From the NCBI GenBank assembly GCA_019358855.1, contig JAHHII010000006.1, forward strand, positions 186,001-250,000: a stretch of DNA of 64,000 bases, in the 5' to 3' direction. Both the position numbers and the translations under genes were made by a program. This DNA is from Timaviella obliquedivisa GSE-PSE-MK23-08B. Lineage in GTDB: Bacteria; Cyanobacteriota; Cyanobacteriia; Elainellales; Elainellaceae. The notes beneath the pieces were generated by a model. It ran no database searches and was not told the origin of the DNA. It saw nothing but the letters and a program-made list of their open reading frames with translations. This document shows, piece by piece, positions 53,718 through 62,172 of the stretch (its first letter is position 1; each line of letters opens with the position of its first letter).

Positions 53718-54929
53718 ATGAATATTTTGATGCTCTCCTCGACTTTTCCCTACCCGCCTTCCCGAGGTGGAACTCAGGTGCGGACGTTTAATCTACTTAA
53801 GTATTTAGGACAAAATAATTGCGTGACTCTAATGACCCAGCGATCGCCTGATGTCACCGATGAGGAAATTGCAGGACTGAGCGACTGGGTAGGGGATCTC
53901 AAAGTATTTCCGCGTCGTCCAGATGGCGGAGGCGGTATTGCCGCAAAGCTTCAGCGTTTTGGGCAATTTGCCCTGAATGGTACGCCGCCCAATGTCCAGG
54001 GACTTCACCTTAAAGAAGCACAGGACTGGATTGATGCTTCAGTTGCAGCGAACAAGTTTGACGTGATTACCTGTGAACACAGCGTTAACGAGATTTTTGT
54101 GCGCCCTGAATGGCGATCGCACCTGCGGACAGTGGTTGATATTCACAGTTCTGTCTACGGCACCTGCAAAAATCAGCTTGAAACCCAAACGTCTGAAAAT
54201 GCTTGGCGCGATCGTCTTAATCTGCCTCTGCTTAAACGCTACGAACGCCGCTACTGTACTAAGTTCTCCACCCTTGTTGTCACGACTCCCGACGATCGGC
54301 AGCAAATTCAAGAATTTTGTCCCCATGCACCCATCGCCGTCATTCCCAACGGCGTAGATTTTAGCCACTTTCCCTATCGCACTGCTGATCCTGGCGGTCA
54401 TCGCCTCGTCTTTATGGGCGCAATGGATAACGTTGCTAATATTGATGCGGCAAGATTTTTCAGCTGTGAAGTTTTTCCAAACATTCGGCAGCAATACCCG
54501 GAGGCGACCTTAGAACTCGTTGGCGCTCATCCGGTGCCCGAAGTTCTGGAATTAGCCAATCATCCTGGCATCTGGGTGACGGGCAAAGTGCCTTCAATGG
54601 TGGAGTATCTCCATCAGGCGACGGTTTGCGTCGTGCCCATGCGAACGGGCTTTGGCATCAAAAATAAGACATTGGAGGCGATGGCGGCGGGAACGCCCGT
54701 GGTGGGAAGCGATCGCGGCTTAGAAGGACTGGCGGTAGATGGAAGCAGTCCCTTGCGTGCCCTAAGAGCAAACCAAATTGAGGAATACTGTGGGGCGATC
54801 GGTCGGCTATTTGAAGAGCCTCAACTTCGGCAACACCTTTCACGAGAAGCACGAGCGCTGGTAGAACGCGAATATACTTGGGAACAAGCGGGTCAGCGGT
54901 ATGAACAGGCGATCGTGGGCACCGGATAA
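53718..54929 (+). CDS. Family 4-type glycosyltransferase
   Basis: 403 residues. GT-B layout: N-terminal MNILMLSSTFPYPPSRGGTQ, mid LVVTTPDDRQQIQ and IAVIPNGVDFSHF, C-terminal RLVFMGAMDNVANIDA and the nucleotide-binding GFGIKNKTLEAMAAGTPVVG with the ExxE-type motif region. Probably works with the neighbouring GT2 in building a polysaccharide or glycolipid. Start ATG 53718. Followed by a 29-bp duplication and the large anchored protein. Confidence 0.88.
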   Translation: MNILMLSSTFPYPPSRGGTQVRTFNLLKYLGQNNCVTLMTQRSPDVTDEEIAGLSDWVGDLKVFPRRPDGGGGIAAKLQRFGQFALNGTPPNVQGLHLKEAQDWIDASVAANKFDVITCEHSVNEIFVRPEWRSHLRTVVDIHSSVYGTCKNQLETQTSENAWRDRLNLPLLKRYERRYCTKFSTLVVTTPDDRQQIQEFCPHAPIAVIPNGVDFSHFPYRTADPGGHRLVFMGAMDNVANIDAARFFSCEVFPNIRQQYPEATLELVGAHPVPEVLELANHPGIWVTGKVPSMVEYLHQATVCVVPMRTGFGIKNKTLEAMAAGTPVVGSDRGLEGLAVDGSSPLRALRANQIEEYCGAIGRLFEEPQLRQHLSREARALVEREYTWEQAGQRYEQAIVGTG

Positions 54930-54991
54930 ACAACGTGTGTTTTAAGTTGAGGTTGAAATGAGTCGTGAAATTAACCCGGAAAAGTCGAGTA

Positions 54992-55042
54992 ATTCTAGAA
55001 GTATGAGAAACAGTCGAACCATTCTAGAAGTATGAGAAACAG
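54992..55042. repeat. 29-bp tandem duplication at a gene start
   Basis: The block ATTCTAGAAGTATGAGAAAC at 54992-55011 returns at 55021-55040 (22 identical bases, period 29). Each copy contains an ATG: 55003 and 55032. Confidence 0.9.
55003..55035 (+). CDS. Possible 10-residue leader ORF
   Basis: ATG 55003 reads MRNSRTILEV and stops with TGA at 55033-55035, which overlaps the ATG (55032-55034) of the next gene as ATGA. This arises from the 29-bp duplication. It would couple translation of the downstream gene to the leader. No good ribosome site is seen before the first ATG. Confidence 0.4.
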   Translation: MRNSRTILEV

Positions 55043-57044
55043 AGGATCTGCTCCTATTCCGTCCCTGCGGTCAAGTCGGCTTCAAGGTCGGGTGCTGAGT
55101 CAAGTTCCCGTTAAAGTTCCTGTTAAGGTCAAAGTGTTGGTTTCGGAGCAACCGACGCTTTCCCAACCTACCCATCCAGTGCAGATATTCGTCTCAGAGC
55201 AACTCGCTGTCCAATGTGCTCCGCCCGATCGCCCCAAAGTCAGCGTTCTGGTTACTCATCCCCAACCTTTTTGGCAACGCACACTGCGTCAACCCATGCC
55301 CCAAGCTCATCCACAAAAAACAGGCGGTTGGAAAGTCAATCTTCTAGTGACAACACTTTTGCTCAGCGCTCTTGTCGGGGTGGGCGGCGGTGGCTTTCTA
55401 GCGGCACAGTTCATCTTTAACCCCAAGCTGAACTGGTTTCCTGGAAATCAGCCGCCTGGAGCAGAGCATTCTGCCCAAACTTTGAAGGAAATTCAGGCGG
55501 AGGCGTACAAAGCAGGAGTTTTTGTAGGAAGTCCGCTTTACATCAGCACTTATCCTGGCTTTCAAAAAGGGGCATTGGGTCAAAAGGACTTCCTGCTACC
55601 CATCTACGCTTCTTCGATGTTGGAGGCACTGACTGAGCTCCGGGTCTACCGAGAAATAAAGATAGCAGAAAAGACTGTTTTTGAGTTGAAAGATCGAATT
55701 GCGATCGAGGGCCCTAGTGAAGCAAAGGCGATCGCTCCTCTGACAGCATCGGCTCAAATGATTCAAGGCTCCGATCGTCTCTTAGCTTTAAACGAAGTCG
55801 ATTTTGTTGAAGGCAAAGCTCCAGCTTTAGGCATTTGGCTCCAAATTAGTGGCGAATGGGCACGGAGTGGTAGCCAAGTTGCTTATGGACGAGTGTTGCA
55901 CTATGACCCAATTCGGGCGCGCTTTCAGACCCTCCTTACGTGGACAAGCCCCGCTGGAGAACTGCCCCGCTGGCAGCAAATTACGGGAGATGCTCGAACA
56001 GAACTTTTGGTTAATCAAACGGTGGGTTTGGAACCGCATTTCCAGGTGTATCAGATTAAAGCGCGGAAGTCGATGGCAGAGGCATTGCAACTGGTGGCGA
56101 TCGCTCTGACCCAGCCTGCCATTAAAGGGCGCACCTACGAAAACGCATTGCTGCTAGCACGAAATGGTTTGTGGGCATCGGCAAAAGAGCTTTTAGAACT
56201 TGTCAAACAGAACAACGCTTGGTCAGCCGCTGCTCAGTCTCAACTAGATCTAGTCAAACTTCATGTCCAAGCTACTAAGGCACAAGCCGACCGAACTTGG
56301 GCAAGCCCTACCCAGCAAATCTTGGCGCTACTGATGGATGGTCGTTGGACAAAAGCCCTGAGCCAACTTAAAACTACTCACCAAAATGGTCACGACATCG
56401 TCAATTTTCTCAACACTAACGCCGATCATCTTCTACCACGGGTTGAAGCTTCTCTCTTGGTCAATCCTGGTGAAGCCGATGTTCTGCGCTGGGGCACGTT
56501 AATGAAAGCGATTCAGACTAACAATCGTGATGCTGTCGTTTGGCTGCAAAAGCAACAAGCTCCGGCAGACATTCAGCAAATTTTGGCATTGCTCAGCTTA
56601 CCGATCGACAGTACTTTCACCACCCAAAACAGAGAGCGACCGAAGCCCAGCCCCAAACTTCCAACCAAAGTAGCAGAGAAAAGCTCGAGTCCTGCTCGCC
56701 CCGTTCCTACTCCTGCTCGCTCCGTTCCGACTGAATCACCCAGGTTGAACCCATCTCAAGACTTAGGCTCTGAGCCACCAAACTTACCTTCCCCCCAACC
56801 GATCGCTCCATCCCCCACTGCAACTTACAGTCCTGCACATGAGTTTCAGCCCGTTATAGAGTCGCCTACAGATATCCAGATTTCGCCTGCTCTACCCGAA
56901 ATTCCGAAGAAGGGAGATCAGCCTCCAGTTGAGCCGATTGACCTGAGTGAGCCGACTGACCTGAGTGAGCCGACTGACCTGAGTGAGCCGACCGAGCCAA
57001 CTGAGTCGATCAATAAAATTGATCCGAAGCAGTCAGAACTTTAA
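55032..57044 (+). CDS. Large membrane-anchored protein of unknown function
   Basis: 670 residues. A basic N-terminus contains three related stretches (KVKVLVSEQ, VQIFVSEQL, KVSVLVTHPQ; about 32-75), then one membrane helix (101-127), then an outer domain (about 150-540) with helical, Leu-rich segments but no motif I recognise. The C-terminus is Ser/Pro-rich and carries three 18-bp repeats encoding DLSEPT (56940-56993). Topology suggests a periplasm- or lumen-facing product. It lies between glycosyltransferases and a DUF1574 gene, hinting at envelope work. Start ATG 55032 overlaps a leader ORF. Confidence 0.75.
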   Translation: MRNRGSAPIPSLRSSRLQGRVLSQVPVKVPVKVKVLVSEQPTLSQPTHPVQIFVSEQLAVQCAPPDRPKVSVLVTHPQPFWQRTLRQPMPQAHPQKTGGWKVNLLVTTLLLSALVGVGGGGFLAAQFIFNPKLNWFPGNQPPGAEHSAQTLKEIQAEAYKAGVFVGSPLYISTYPGFQKGALGQKDFLLPIYASSMLEALTELRVYREIKIAEKTVFELKDRIAIEGPSEAKAIAPLTASAQMIQGSDRLLALNEVDFVEGKAPALGIWLQISGEWARSGSQVAYGRVLHYDPIRARFQTLLTWTSPAGELPRWQQITGDARTELLVNQTVGLEPHFQVYQIKARKSMAEALQLVAIALTQPAIKGRTYENALLLARNGLWASAKELLELVKQNNAWSAAAQSQLDLVKLHVQATKAQADRTWASPTQQILALLMDGRWTKALSQLKTTHQNGHDIVNFLNTNADHLLPRVEASLLVNPGEADVLRWGTLMKAIQTNNRDAVVWLQKQQAPADIQQILALLSLPIDSTFTTQNRERPKPSPKLPTKVAEKSSSPARPVPTPARSVPTESPRLNPSQDLGSEPPNLPSPQPIAPSPTATYSPAHEFQPVIESPTDIQISPALPEIPKKGDQPPVEPIDLSEPTDLSEPTDLSEPTEPTESINKIDPKQSEL

Positions 57045-57101
57045 ATGCATAGAGTAAATGCATAGAGAAGAAATATCTCTGAAGTTTACTCAGGATCTAA
57101 T

Positions 57102-57299
57102 TCACTCAGAATCGACCAAGTGAGAGTTAGGAGGCGTGATTTTAAGAATGGGTAACCGATCGCCCCGAAAAACTTCCTCACTCGCTACTCCTAACTCTTG
57201 TATTGCTGTGGCGATCGCTCTCGCCCCCAATAGCCCTAGCAGGATGGGAGTTGTGCCCAAGCCCACCCAAACCCCTGCCCATTGTTTTGATGTCTTCAT
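57102..57299 (-). CDS. Conserved small membrane-anchored protein
   Basis: 65 residues from the ATG at 57299 (MKTSKQWAGVWVGLGTTPIL); a longer frame to 57422 lacks support. One hydrophobic helix (about 8-26) precedes ELGVASEEVFRGDRLPILKI, a pattern I associate with short cyanobacterial proteins of unknown function. It lies between two large plus-strand genes in reverse orientation. Confidence 0.55.
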   Translation of the reverse strand: MKTSKQWAGVWVGLGTTPILLGLLGARAIATAIQELGVASEEVFRGDRLPILKITPPNSHLVDSE

Positions 57300-57487
57300 C
57301 GTTACAACCGCCCTCGCGTCTCCTAATTTAAAGTCCAAACTTCTCTTGATTCCCAATGCCCACTGCTGTAGCTTATGGTAAAACATCATTAAGATAACGT
57401 GAGACTTATGCCGTATTGCCAAGTTGAGGGTATGCTTTATCGCTATGCTCCAGCGTCTGTGAAATCCGCGAAAGCGGTAGGGTTTTC

Positions 57488-60400
57488 ATGTCCAACACTG
57501 CTCAAAAGTACTCCTTCTCAGGTCAAGAATCATCGTTAGGTCGATGGATTATCGAAACGATCGGCTTACCCGGAATGCGGCTCAAGCTACAAGTTCGAGG
57601 CAATGACCTACGCATTCTTTGTGAAGGAGAACCTTGCCCCAGGCGCACCGACATTCAGTTACGGTTGATTCCTGCTCTTCAGAAAAAAGACCTCAACGCC
57701 TTAATTCCAGCTTATCACCCACAGATTTATCGAATTCAGCTTTATGGACGGCTAGGAGGACAACCTGCTCCAGACTGGAAAGCTTCAATTCACCTAGACC
57801 AACTCGATCGCCACCTAGAACAACTCAAGCGCTCCCTACAGCTTTCGCCACAGCCAGAGCCAGTTAGGGCAGCAAAAGAGCTAGAGGAACAAAAAGAGCC
57901 CCTGTTGCCAGAAGCTTCTGATCCTTTTATTACAACCGCAGAAGAAGCGGCTCTGTTCCTCTCTAACCGCAATTTGGCAAAGCGCGGCAACGAAATGGCG
58001 ATCGCTCTCTACCTCAGCGAAGCCCTGATCGACTTGGGCGTTGCAGTGCAAGTGAGCGCCAAAACTCTCCCTTATGCACCTGCTGTTGCCATCCATGATG
58101 TGCCCGATGCCCCCGATTTATGGACAATGAAGCGGCTTTGGGTAATGTGCGAAGCGCCCTACAGTCCAGAATCATCTTTAATTAGCGAACCTTTGACCCA
58201 AAAGCTCCGCGACTTAGAGGTTGAGGGTTTCCGCGATGCTGTCATCATGTTTCGGGTGTTAGGCGAAACCAAAACTGACTGGCTGTTACGAGTAGACCTG
58301 ACCCCATCAGGGGAAATGCTGCGCGACTGGGCAAGGTGGGGCGATGCAGAGGCAATTCAACGATTACTGAGCCAGGCATTGCAACCTATTGGCTTTCAAG
58401 TTTGTACAGCAACCTTGACCGACTCAACGCTGCATTTATATTGTGCTACCTTGCCTCTTTCTACGACAGTTCCTGATCAAAAGCAAATTCGTGCGGAAGT
58501 AGGTCTGTTCTTGGAAGCCCTTGCACCTCAAGGCATTCACGCTGCCACCTTATCTGGGCAGGTGAAAGGAAGCGAGGCTTCAGAATGGGTGGAACGGCTA
58601 GATTTGCCTGCGTCAGTGCATTCGGAGTTAGCAGAGCCTGTGTTGACATTGGCACAGAAAAAAGATTGGGGGGCGATCGCCTTCTTGCTCCATCGCTTGC
58701 TCAATCCTAATTTGGAGCAGTACTTATCAACCGGCGGGACGCGGCTTCAGCTTTTGCCAAAAAACGATCTGCTGCACATTATGAGCGAGGCTTATCTTTG
58801 TCCGGATAAGCAAGAGGTGTGTCGGACAGTAACTCGGTTTTTAGAGCCGCTTCAGATTCCTCACTTGTCTGGGGTGCGCATTTATGGGCGGCGATCGGGC
58901 GAGAAGCATCCTCTATGGCAGTTCGGGTCAGACTTTATCAGCCGCGATTGCCTCGAACCCGAATCCATGCCAGAGTTCCTCGCTACAGCAGATCATCTCA
59001 ATGACCTACTGCCTCAAGAAGAAGATTTAGACTTGCCCTTGACCGAGATTCAGGTCACTTGGCAGAAGTCGCGAAACTGGCTCCATGCCATGGCTCAGAA
59101 TGCATTGACCCGATCGCAGCTTTTTACGGTACCACCAGAAGTTCAAACAGCGATCGCCCTCCCCGGACAAGTCAGCTACCAAGGAACGAAAGTTGCCCTG
59201 GTTTGGAGCGCGATCGGGATTGTATTGACGCTTCAAACTAATTGGTTGTTAGGTCAAGTTGTGCGTGCCCAGCCCAAGCAAACGGTGGCACAGACACAGC
59301 CTATTGTCGTTTCTACATCCAGCCCAGCCATCTCCGCGCCCACAGCTTCTCCTCAGCCTCCAAATGAGGATGTTTTCAACTCCGACAGCTTTACCCAACT
59401 TGCCTCCGAACCTGCGACTAAAGGCTCTATCAGCACAGGCACGGATTCTACTGCTGCGCCAATCTTGCCATCCTTGCCCTACACGCCCCCCAATCCAAAA
59501 GCCGATCTTGCTACTGCTGCGCTCCTGACCCAGTTGCCTTTACCAACCTTTAACAGCCGCCAAATAGACGAAAAGATCCAGCTTTACTATCAGTATTTAG
59601 AAAAATTTGGTACACCAGATGTGCTGATAGTCGGTAGTTCTAGGGCACTTCGGGGCGTTGATCCGATCGCGCTAAAAGAAGCCTTAGCCGACTTAGGCTA
59701 TGCCAACGTTAAGGTCTTCAACTTCGGTATCAATGGTGCAACGGCTCAGGTTGTCGAGCTATTGGTTCAGAAAATTTTAACCCCCGAACAGCTTCCCCGG
59801 ATGATTTTGTGGGCAGATGGGGCACGGGCATTGAACAGCGGTTCGGTAGACGCGACCTACGAGGGAATTGTGTCGTCTGAGGCTTACCGTCAACTGATGG
59901 CGGGTACGTTGCCCATTCCTAAAACGGCTCTTGCACCGGATGCACCCACCGACACCCCGATCGCTCCCCGGAGCAGCATTAACCAAACCTTGACCGAGAG
60001 CTATGCCACGATCGATCGCAAGTTTAGCGAGCAGTTGTCCAATATTTCGGGCACCTACTCAGAGCGCGATCGCTTAAAAAATCTCTTTCAGCAGCAATTT
60101 GGGGCTTTTCTACCACAGTCTGTGCCAATTGAGCCTAAAGGAATGACTGCCCCCGTTCAATCGCCTCAGCACACTGGCTCCACCCCAGCGCCTAAACCTA
60201 GTGAGCCGCTGGTAAACAGCGACGGGTTTCTTTCCCTACCTTTGCAGTTTAACCCGGCAACCTACTATCAAAAGTACGCCAAAGTTGCTGGCTCTTATGA
60301 TAGTGACTACGAGCAGTTCCAAATTGCGGGCAAGCAAGAGGCGGCTTTGCAATCGTTGCTTCAGTTTACTCAGGCTCAAAAAATTCCAGTCGTGTTCGTT

Positions 60401-60649
60401 AATCTGCCTTTGACCGACCAGTATTTGGACTCCGTGCGATCGGAATATGAGCAACAATTTAAGCAGTCTATGTTAAGCCTTTCAATGAGTCAATCAAGTG
60501 GGTTTACGTTTAGAGATTTGGGCGATCGCTGGGTCACAGCACACCGCTACTTCTCCGACCCTAGCCACCTTAATCGCTATGGAGCCTATGCAATTTCTAA
60601 GCACCTCGCCCAAGACCCGATGATTCCTTGGATAAAGGGGAAAAAGTAA
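57488..60649 (+). CDS. DUF1574 protein: repeat modules, TM helix, SGNH-like domain
   Basis: 1053 residues. Residues about 10-130, 285-375 and 410-490 are three copies of one module (compare IYRIQLYGRLGGQPAPDWKAS with VRIYGRRSGEKHPLWQFGS). A membrane helix follows (about 575-595: WSAIGIVLTLQTNWLLGQVV), a Ser/Pro-rich linker to about 690, then an SGNH/GDSL-type domain: GSSR at 716-719 (block I, Ser717/718), FGINGAT (block II), ILWADGARALN, and DPSHLN (Asp1024, His1027; block V). SGNH proteins of this type are often acyltransferases or esterases on envelope sugars. Enzymatic activity is inferred. Start ATG 57488. Confidence 0.85.
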   Translation: MSNTAQKYSFSGQESSLGRWIIETIGLPGMRLKLQVRGNDLRILCEGEPCPRRTDIQLRLIPALQKKDLNALIPAYHPQIYRIQLYGRLGGQPAPDWKASIHLDQLDRHLEQLKRSLQLSPQPEPVRAAKELEEQKEPLLPEASDPFITTAEEAALFLSNRNLAKRGNEMAIALYLSEALIDLGVAVQVSAKTLPYAPAVAIHDVPDAPDLWTMKRLWVMCEAPYSPESSLISEPLTQKLRDLEVEGFRDAVIMFRVLGETKTDWLLRVDLTPSGEMLRDWARWGDAEAIQRLLSQALQPIGFQVCTATLTDSTLHLYCATLPLSTTVPDQKQIRAEVGLFLEALAPQGIHAATLSGQVKGSEASEWVERLDLPASVHSELAEPVLTLAQKKDWGAIAFLLHRLLNPNLEQYLSTGGTRLQLLPKNDLLHIMSEAYLCPDKQEVCRTVTRFLEPLQIPHLSGVRIYGRRSGEKHPLWQFGSDFISRDCLEPESMPEFLATADHLNDLLPQEEDLDLPLTEIQVTWQKSRNWLHAMAQNALTRSQLFTVPPEVQTAIALPGQVSYQGTKVALVWSAIGIVLTLQTNWLLGQVVRAQPKQTVAQTQPIVVSTSSPAISAPTASPQPPNEDVFNSDSFTQLASEPATKGSISTGTDSTAAPILPSLPYTPPNPKADLATAALLTQLPLPTFNSRQIDEKIQLYYQYLEKFGTPDVLIVGSSRALRGVDPIALKEALADLGYANVKVFNFGINGATAQVVELLVQKILTPEQLPRMILWADGARALNSGSVDATYEGIVSSEAYRQLMAGTLPIPKTALAPDAPTDTPIAPRSSINQTLTESYATIDRKFSEQLSNISGTYSERDRLKNLFQQQFGAFLPQSVPIEPKGMTAPVQSPQHTGSTPAPKPSEPLVNSDGFLSLPLQFNPATYYQKYAKVAGSYDSDYEQFQIAGKQEAALQSLLQFTQAQKIPVVFVNLPLTDQYLDSVRSEYEQQFKQSMLSLSMSQSSGFTFRDLGDRWVTAHRYFSDPSHLNRYGAYAISKHLAQDPMIPWIKGKK

Positions 60650-60677
60650 GAACCGAACCAGAATCAGAATTTCCTGA

Positions 60678-60960
60678 CTATTGCCCCAACTTACGGCTAA
60701 TCTCTAGAAAAATATCCCGCCGCACATAAGGATAATCGGACACACACAGGTTGTACTCTGGCAAGTAAATATCCGACACATTGGCAATGCGTCCTAAGTC
60801 AGCCCGTTGAGACATCCGGTTAGAGGAATGAGTTCTTCAAATTTGTCAGAGGAATCAGCATAAAAGGCTAACGGAGAAGCTCGGTAAATCTAATCGATCG
60901 ACTTGCGGATAATGCGAGGAGTAATTTCTCAAGAACTGACAATGACTCATTGTCCCATGC
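60678..60960 (-). pseudogene. Decayed gene remnant
   Basis: Minus strand: an intact 45-codon end (60678-60815) reads MSQRADLGRIANVSDIYLPE and ends EISRKLGQ, protein-like. Upstream, fragments in other frames also look coding (YRASPLAFYADSSDKFEELI about 60890-60830; SHYPQVDRLDLPSF about 60925-60885) but are broken by stops and frame changes. I cannot name the parent family. Confidence 0.4.
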
Positions 60961-60984
60961 TCGATAAAAGTATATCCACTGATT

Positions 60985-61193
60985 TTTTCTGGCTTTCAGA
61001 AAACAAGTTCAGTGCTTATGAGGACGTGGCTCTAGTGCCGCTTAGGACACAATCAAAGCAATTCTGAAGAACGCATTCGGGAGAGCTAAGCAACTAGGGG
61101 GCAATTCTGTTGTTTTAGCTTTTCTGGTTAGGAAAGCGTCCTTGCAGTTAAACTGCCTGACCTCGGGGGCTTATGAGGTCAGGCTATTTTTTG
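60985..61193 (+). ncRNA. Possible small RNA ending at an intrinsic terminator
   Basis: The terminator at 61155-61193 has no plus-strand gene within 500 bases upstream. AGGACG near 61020 and CGTCCT near 61137 are complementary and could close a structure. No promoter was convincing and I recognise no known RNA family. Confidence 0.25.
61155..61193 (+). terminator. Strong intrinsic terminator on the plus strand
   Basis: GCCTGACCTC (61155-61164) pairs exactly with GAGGTCAGGC (61175-61184), loop 10 bases, followed by TATTTTTTG. A small GCAGT/ACTGC hairpin precedes it. Confidence 0.75.
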
Positions 61194-61347
61194 TCTACCT
61201 GACTTTTGACTTTATTCATGGCGTAGCAGGTATCAATGCTGTAGGCGGCATAACTAGGAGCAGGAATCGCCTCTTCAGCCCTTTCGTGGTCATTAAACTA
61301 GGGTCATTAAACCAACAGTTCCTTGAACAAACAGAACTTTCTGTCAT

Positions 61348-61384
61348 CAAAATAGCCCCCCTCCCCAAACAGGAGAAGGGCTAT
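61348..61384 (-). terminator. Intrinsic terminator of the CAAD gene
   Basis: Minus strand: ATAGCCC-tt-CTCC pairs with GGAG-gg-GGGCTAT (61384 down to 61352), then TTTT. About 45 bases after the CAAD stop. Confidence 0.65.
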
Positions 61385-61429
61385 GGAAACAAGCTCCTTT
61401 TGAGATACCTGTCAGGAGTTAGTCAGAGT

Positions 61430-61873
61430 TTAGATCTCAGAGCGCTTACCTAAAATTTGCTCTTTAAGAGCCTCAAATCCTTCACCCAATTCTTTGCGAG
61501 TAGATTCTTTCAATGCATAGCGGTAAATGAACCAAGCAGAGTAAGAGATGCCTACTAACTCAAATAACGGAGATAACAAAGGAATATCATTAATTGCTCC
61601 AATAATTGCCAACAAAAGCTTGACTGCAATAATGGATGCAATCACAAGACTGACAGTAATAATGGGACGGCGATATTCTCCAAAGAATTCTGTCAAATAG
61701 TCGGGCAAATTTGCTAGGAATGTTGAGATTTTATCGGTGGCTTCTTTCCATTGCTCGTTAGTTTCAGACGACGAGTAAGAAGTCAGACTTCCCCGTTCTT
61801 CGTTATCATTCATGATTATTTGCTCCGTTACGTATTCTGGCGAGTTGGTATCTTGCATAATCTCAGACTCCAT
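61430..61873 (-). CDS. CAAD/CURT1-like thylakoid membrane protein
   Basis: 147 residues from the ATG at 61873, which has AGAGG seven bases upstream; a frame from 61927 adds 18 residues. An acidic N-terminus leads to TDKISTFLANLPDYLTEFFG, two close hydrophobic helices (about 72-95 and 100-122) and the charged helix KESTRKELGEGFEALKEQIL. This is the CAAD domain of CURT1 proteins, which bend thylakoid membranes. Own terminator follows. Confidence 0.85.
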   Translation of the reverse strand: MESEIMQDTNSPEYVTEQIIMNDNEERGSLTSYSSSETNEQWKEATDKISTFLANLPDYLTEFFGEYRRPIITVSLVIASIIAVKLLLAIIGAINDIPLLSPLFELVGISYSAWFIYRYALKESTRKELGEGFEALKEQILGKRSEI

Positions 61874-62172
61874 ATTGATACCTCTTAATGGCAATCTAAA
61901 CAACTTTATTGTGAGAGAATAGCTCAAATTTGAACTAGCGCCAACCTTGAGTTACAAAATTGTTCTTTTTTGAGGATTAGGGGAACAGACCTAAATGCTA
62001 AGGCTGATTCAAACTCGGCTCGCTTGATTCATTCTTCATTCCAACGGAATTGAACTAAAACCAGTTTAGTTTGGTATTAAAGCCGATTTGGGCTTTAGCT
62101 TATATGACCCTAAGATAGAGTTTGGTGAATTGCAAGTAGGGGTTACAAATTTGTGATTATTAGGGGCAGCTT

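Larger units (their letters stand above)
60650..61429. other. Long spacer after DUF1574: gene remnant, possible small RNA, terminators
   Basis: 780 bases without an intact gene. Left part: minus-strand coding remnants. Right part: an intrinsic terminator on plus with no matching gene, and one on minus for the CAAD gene. Each is listed on its own. Confidence 0.5.

Noticed and set aside
61142-61453. Plus-strand ORF of 103 codons over the orphan terminator
   Set aside because: It would run through a strong intrinsic terminator and overlap the CAAD 3' end; sequence is not protein-like.
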